Source of the DNA: Massariosphaeria phaeospora
Lineage: Eukaryota; Ascomycota; Dothideomycetes; Pleosporales
Length of the DNA stretch: 64,000 nucleotides
Direction: 5' to 3'
Assembly: GCA_011032825.1 (NCBI GenBank)
Contig: JAADJZ010000016.1
Location: forward strand, 620,001-684,000
Part shown: positions 59,970-64,000 of the stretch, piece by piece
Numbering within the stretch: the stretch's first letter is position 1
Layout: each line of letters starts with the position of its first letter
The notes under the pieces: generated by a model
What the model saw: the letters and a program-made list of their open reading frames with translations, nothing else
Database searches by the model: none
Told to the model about the DNA's origin: nothing
Translations under genes and position numbers: made by a program

Positions 59970-61282
59970 CTAGGCGTCGACTTTCCGTCGTCGGATGCTG
60001 CCGAATCGCTTCTTCAGGGCGTTCCCCATGCTCTTGCCCGTAGTGTTACTGCGTCCGACGCCGGCAGTACTGTCTCGACCAGCACCCGCAACGCCGTCCA
60101 AAGTCTCCACCGGGATAGCGGCAGGAGCGTCCGCAGCACCTGCACTGTGGTTTTTGCGGTGGCGCGTCTGCAGTTCAATGCCAGAGTCGCCGCGCTCGTT
60201 GCGGTCTTTCAGGGCCCGCTCCTCCGTGAACGAAGGCTCGCCTTTGCCCTTGAGGTCGTCGTCACGATACGTCTGGGAGCAGTTAGCAACCGTGTTATCA
60301 GGCCTTGGTTGCGGTAGCTTACCACACCGGGCCACCTCTTATAGTCAGCACCGGGTTCGCGCATCAAGTCCGTGCCTTCTTCGTAGTCGAAGGTCCTGCC
60401 GAGTCTATCAGGCAGGCCTGGCGCTACGAGGGCCACGCCTTCAAGTGGACGATGCTTTTTCAGAGCATCGACAATGTTCTCCCGCGGTGTAGCTCGCAGA
60501 GCCTCTGCATTCGTGTCTTTGACTGCAGCGACTGGGCTGTAGTGCGGGTCCAGGTTGCGGGCAAGGTTAGCCGCGTCGTAGGGGCCTTCGTGGTGGTAGC
60601 TCACGGTCAAGGTCGTCTTGTCCAGGCGATCAATGATATCGGCGCCCTGGAAGTTCTTCTTACGGAGGTGGTGGGCGCGGTGTGCCGTCTTCGTGTCCTT
60701 ACGGATAATATCGAGAGGTCGGTGAGAGGCATCTCCCGGGTAGCGCTCCCGTAGCGAGCCTCCACGACTGAGACCACCGTCTTGGAAGGGGTTGGTGTTG
60801 GAGGATGGCTGGCTCGAGCGACGCGGCCTGCCTTCGTTCAGAGATCCGAAAGCATCAGAGCGGTGGCTCGAGCCCGAGAAGCGCTCTCGCCGAGGACTGG
60901 CAGAGTTTGGGGGAGAAGGGTACTGCTGCGTCCTGCGAGGCGTGGTCTCGCCGAAGCTGGGCTTGGCGGGTGAATTGGTCACTGTGGAAGCCCGGGATCG
61001 ACGGTACGGGTTTGTTTCGACAGAGCTGCCGGTGTGCTGGTGTCGAATACCCGCGGATCCTCCTTCGTTCTTGAGGCCGGCGGAAGTCGGTGGAGACGGA
61101 GGGCTTTGGCGAGGAGCAAACGTCGAGCGGAAGTGGGTGTTCAATCCGGTCTCTTCACTCGGGTCTAGCTCGATCAGAGGGTCGATGAGCGAATGATGCG
61201 CCTACAAACTACAGTTAGGCGTGATACAGTAAAGATGGGCAAAACTCGTGCTGGCCTTCATGAAGTCCTTGTCGCCCCCCAT
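59970..61282 (-). CDS. PAL1: Pal1-family cell morphology protein
   Basis: Membrane-associated protein that works with Sla2-type endocytic factors at growing tips to maintain cylindrical shape. Proposed exons 61282-61256, 61201-60323 and 60272-59970, 402 aa. Family core: SLIDPLIELDPSEETGLNTHFRSTF, PLEGVALVAPGLPDRLGRTFDYEEGTDLM and MREPGADYKRWPGVTYRDDDLKGKGEPSF. An NPF motif (NTNPFQDGG), an EH-domain ligand, sits before the core. The tail is Lys/Arg-rich (LKKRFGSIRRRK). The first exon (MGGDKDFMK) joins in phase only through a GC-AG intron, so the start is less certain than the rest. Confidence 0.88.
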
Positions 61283-61777
61283 AGTGGTGGTGTGACTGAT
61301 GCTGGCGCTAAGGTATGATCACTTGGAACGTTGCGGTGGCACAGCACAGCGTGGGATAAACGTGAGGAGGTGGGACGAGGTGGGAGGCGACGGGTGAAGC
61401 GGGTACAGGACCGACGAGCAGCAGCAGACTGGTTGATAGATAACGGCCTCATGGCAGGCACGTTGGACGGCTAAACTTGGCAGGAACGCGTAACACTGTC
61501 AGATGTCATGGCCCACATCGCTCCTGCCGCTTTCCCTGCAGGGTTGAATATGCTGCTTGCAACCAGCCAACACGCGGCACATGGACATGGACATGGATGC
61601 ATCCCACGCCCACACCCATCTCACCCGATATCAGCCAGATCGCGCGAATACGTCATCGGTATTCGCGGCTGGGCTCGGACCGCCGTCGGGCATGTGCTTG
61701 GCGCCGCTACCGCACACCCTTGAACACCAGCACCAGGACGGGCCAGACGACTGCGTAAGCGCAACGGCCGCCGCACC
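61283..61777. other. Divergent intergenic region PAL1 / USB1
   Basis: Shared upstream region of two divergent genes. A run of ACATGGACATGGACATGG lies at 61579-61596. No TATA box or gene seen. Confidence 0.4.
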
Positions 61778-62895
61778 ATGCCGCCGCTGGTGCTGTACCC
61801 CGACTCGGACTCGGACGGCTTCGAATGCCAGTCGTTTTCGGACGAAGACGACTGTGTGACGGTAAGGCCATGGCCTGCTCCCTCTCCCAGCCCTGCTCGC
61901 GCCTCTGCTCCCCCTCCCAAGCCTGCCCAGAAGCGCAAGCGGCCGGAATCTGAATCTGCCACCTCCGAGCTGCCTCCGCTCCCGGCTGCGTTCCACGACC
62001 TCTACTCCACCAATGCGCGCCTCAGCACGAGCGACGACCCGAGTCTGCATGGCGGCCGCAAGCGCGCTATCCCGCACGTCGAGGGCAACTGGCCCAGCCA
62101 CGTCTACCTGGAGTGTATGTGTGCCTCGTCGACCCTCCTGTGACAATGGAGCTGAACTAACGCGGCCCAGGGATTCCGTCGCAGGCAGAATCTGACCATC
62201 TGCACAGGCTGATCGAGCACATCCGAGTGTCAATTGCCCTCGCGAACAAGAGCCGCGACAAGCCAGTCCCCGATATCACTCCTTCGCTGCAATCTCCCCT
62301 CGGGGCGCCCCTTCCTCTCCACGTCTCGCTATCGCGCACCTTGCAGATAAAGACGGAGGATCGCGAGCACTTCCTCACCACGTTGAATACTTGGATTTCG
62401 GCAGCCAAAGTCCGACCGTTCCATATCACGTTTTCTGCGCTGAAGTGGGTGCCTAACTACGAGCGCAACCGCTGGTTCCTGGTGCTCGGCATCGCGAAGC
62501 CGGCCCACGATGAGCTGAACAGGTTGTTGAAAGCCTGCAACGGAGCGGCTGAAAAATGCGGCTACCCGGGACTATACACTGGCGGTGAAGGAGACGGGCC
62601 CATGGAGGATGAAACCCCCAGCGGCAGCACCACGAAGCGCATCAAGACCGCTCGCGGGAGGAAGCATGCCGAGGTGGCGGCGGACGACCGCTTCCACATC
62701 AGCATCGCATGGAACCTGATCGAGTCAGATCCCGAATGGATCGCCCTAGTCAAAAGCATCGACGTGAGCGGCTCGCCAGAGGCGCCGTTCTCTACCGTCA
62801 AAGCGAAGGTGGGGAACTATGTTAAGAATATCGAGCTGGATACGCGCAAGACAATGCAGACAGGAAGGGGTGGCGGCATCTTGGGTCTGGAATGA
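61778..62895 (+). CDS. USB1: U6 snRNA phosphodiesterase Usb1
   Basis: 2H-family 3'-5' exonuclease that trims the U6 snRNA oligo(U) tail and leaves a protective end, acting in the nucleus. Two exons, 61778-62114 and 62171-62895, 353 aa. The N-terminus is acidic and Pro-rich. [13 protein letters not shown] is the conserved entry strand, completed across the intron. The two catalytic HxS motifs are present as LHVSLSRT and [30 protein letters not shown] lies between them. An insertion of about 40 residues ([11 protein letters not shown]...KRIKTARGR) separates the second lobe, with a likely nuclear-localisation stretch. The first ATG of the open frame was used. Confidence 0.94.
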
Positions 62896-63515
62896 AATAA
62901 TGGCTGCCGTGGCAGCTCGAAGATTCTTGGCGTAGACGTCGGAATTAGATTTGCGGAGATCAAGGATGGGGCGGAATAGGGTTTGGAGCCTCAGGCAGCC
63001 TCGGGGCGAGGGGCCTATCACTATGGATAGCGATATGATGGCGGGCACGTTCGAGCGGGAGGTCGAGTCGCTGCGAGACACACGTGGTGCTGAAGAATGG
63101 CCCGCTATGGGTATCGATATGGCTATTAATCCAAGCACATTCTTCGATACGGTATGGTCGTTCATCCAATCCTGGTGTTGCACGTTGTCAGCTAGACAAG
63201 ATGCTGCTCATCACCATCACCCTCATCACCCTCATCGTCACCACCGCAACCCGCTCACCTACCGCACTCTCTACGGCCCCCACCCCCCAACACCTCCTCT
63301 TCTCGCCATGCGTCTTATGTAGTATGCATTTCACGTCCAGTTCCCCAACATTATCATTAATTGAGTCACGTTTATACTCTTCTCCCCTCACTGTCTCCCC
63401 TCTCTCTCTCTTATCTAGAACCTCGCTGTTCCAAGACAAGCAACCGCACATCATTTTTTTTGTATATATGTCTTAAACGAGGCGCGCGGGGCACACATAC
63501 TTGAAGTATTGTTGG
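62896..63515. other. Intergenic region downstream of USB1
   Basis: No gene supported. A CATCACC/CATCGTCACC run lies at 63210-63245 and pyrimidine-rich DNA at 63380-63420. The open frames here are low-complexity. Confidence 0.4.
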
Positions 63516-63730
63516 TGTTTTGGAGAGCGCGCGAGGCGCAGACATTTTAAAATGATGTCTGGTTTTCTGGAGAGCGCGCGAGGGGCAGACATATCTAGTT
63601 CCAGAAGGAGAGCCCAGGGGAGAAAAGAAGGAAGGCCAAGTCATGTTTCGGGTCAGTTGAGTTTTAGAGAGAGGGCGGGCGACGTGGAACCATGGAATGA
63701 TTCAAGCCGAATTTCGAGAGCGCGCAAGAC
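63516..63730 (+). repeat. GAGAGCGCGC repeat cluster
   Basis: GAGAGCGCGC occurs at 63523, 63570 and 63716. The first two belong to 47-bp tandem units that continue GAGGCGCAGACAT and GAGGGGCAGACAT. The third continues with the looser AAGACAAGGGACGCACAT. A related GGCGCGCGGGGCACACAT lies at 63481. The palindrome ATTTTAAAAT sits in the first unit. No protein-coding content is evident. Confidence 0.6.
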
Positions 63731-64000
63731 AAGGGACGCACATTGAGTTGAAATTTCTCCTGTTTTAAGAGCCAGACGTCGGGCGAAGGGGGAGAAGCAG
63801 AAGAGCAGGAACACCGAGCCATATCTGGGGTCCGACGCAATCTAAATCGGACGCCGGGCAGGCATGTCTGGAAAGGTATGTATTTTTCTTACCTTCGCAG
63901 CAGGTTCTCATGGTAAGGTCCACGAGGCAATTTTTCTCCGAGACGCTGAGACATAAGGATTAATAGTCTGGTTTTTGTTCCGATTCCCAGGCGCACACAT

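Noticed and set aside
63188..63476. CATCACC repeats considered as a CRISPR-like array
   Set aside because: Units are 6-9 bp with no spacers, a plain microsatellite, and CRISPR arrays do not occur in fungal nuclear genomes.

Overview
The window is nuclear DNA of a filamentous ascomycete (Pezizomycotina). Genes are split by 48-80 nt GT-AG introns, usually with a CTAAC-type branch site shortly before the acceptor. The gene families are typical of moulds: PTH11-like rhodopsin-domain receptor, DUF6594 membrane proteins, cluster-type tyrosinase, BBE-type oxidase, Pal1. A Dothideomycete is my best guess, but that is inference. Where I give a multi-exon gene, I rebuilt the exons by eye, and the summed exon lengths are a multiple of three.

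Layout. (1) 0.2-4.4 kb holds housekeeping genes: uroporphyrinogen decarboxylase (HEM12) tail-to-tail with cytosine deaminase (FCY1), then a Ydj1/Mas5-type DnaJ ending in a farnesylation motif. (2) 4.4-10.1 kb has no convincing gene and is filled by diverged tandem repeats. (3) 10.1-25.8 kb is an accessory metabolic region: membrane-anchored tyrosinase, monocarboxylate-type MFS transporter, rhodopsin-domain receptor-like protein, kynurenine-type aminotransferase, a truncated MFS gene, a secreted BBE-type FAD oxidase, a polytopic membrane protein and a short-chain dehydrogenase. It also holds a non-autonomous transposon beside a tRNA-like relic. No PKS, NRPS or terpene synthase is present. (4) 26.2-28.0 kb is a non-coding array with five evenly built TATA-box units. 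(5) 28-36.9 kb returns to conserved genes: two small hypothetical proteins, VPS53 (GARP), a GH18 chitinase and the CPSF30/Yth1 zinc-finger protein. (6) 37-59.5 kb is gene-poor, with decayed fragments, a second copy of the transposon, and three DUF6594-family genes about 8 kb apart. (7) 59.9-62.9 kb carries Pal1 and the U6 snRNA exonuclease Usb1. The last kilobase holds short GC-rich repeats.

The most unusual content is the TATA-unit array at 26.5-28.0 kb, the older array at 5-8.3 kb that may be related, the MITE family with two copies and a precise target duplication, the spread-out DUF6594 trio, and the tyrosinase whose second CuB histidine appears replaced by arginine.
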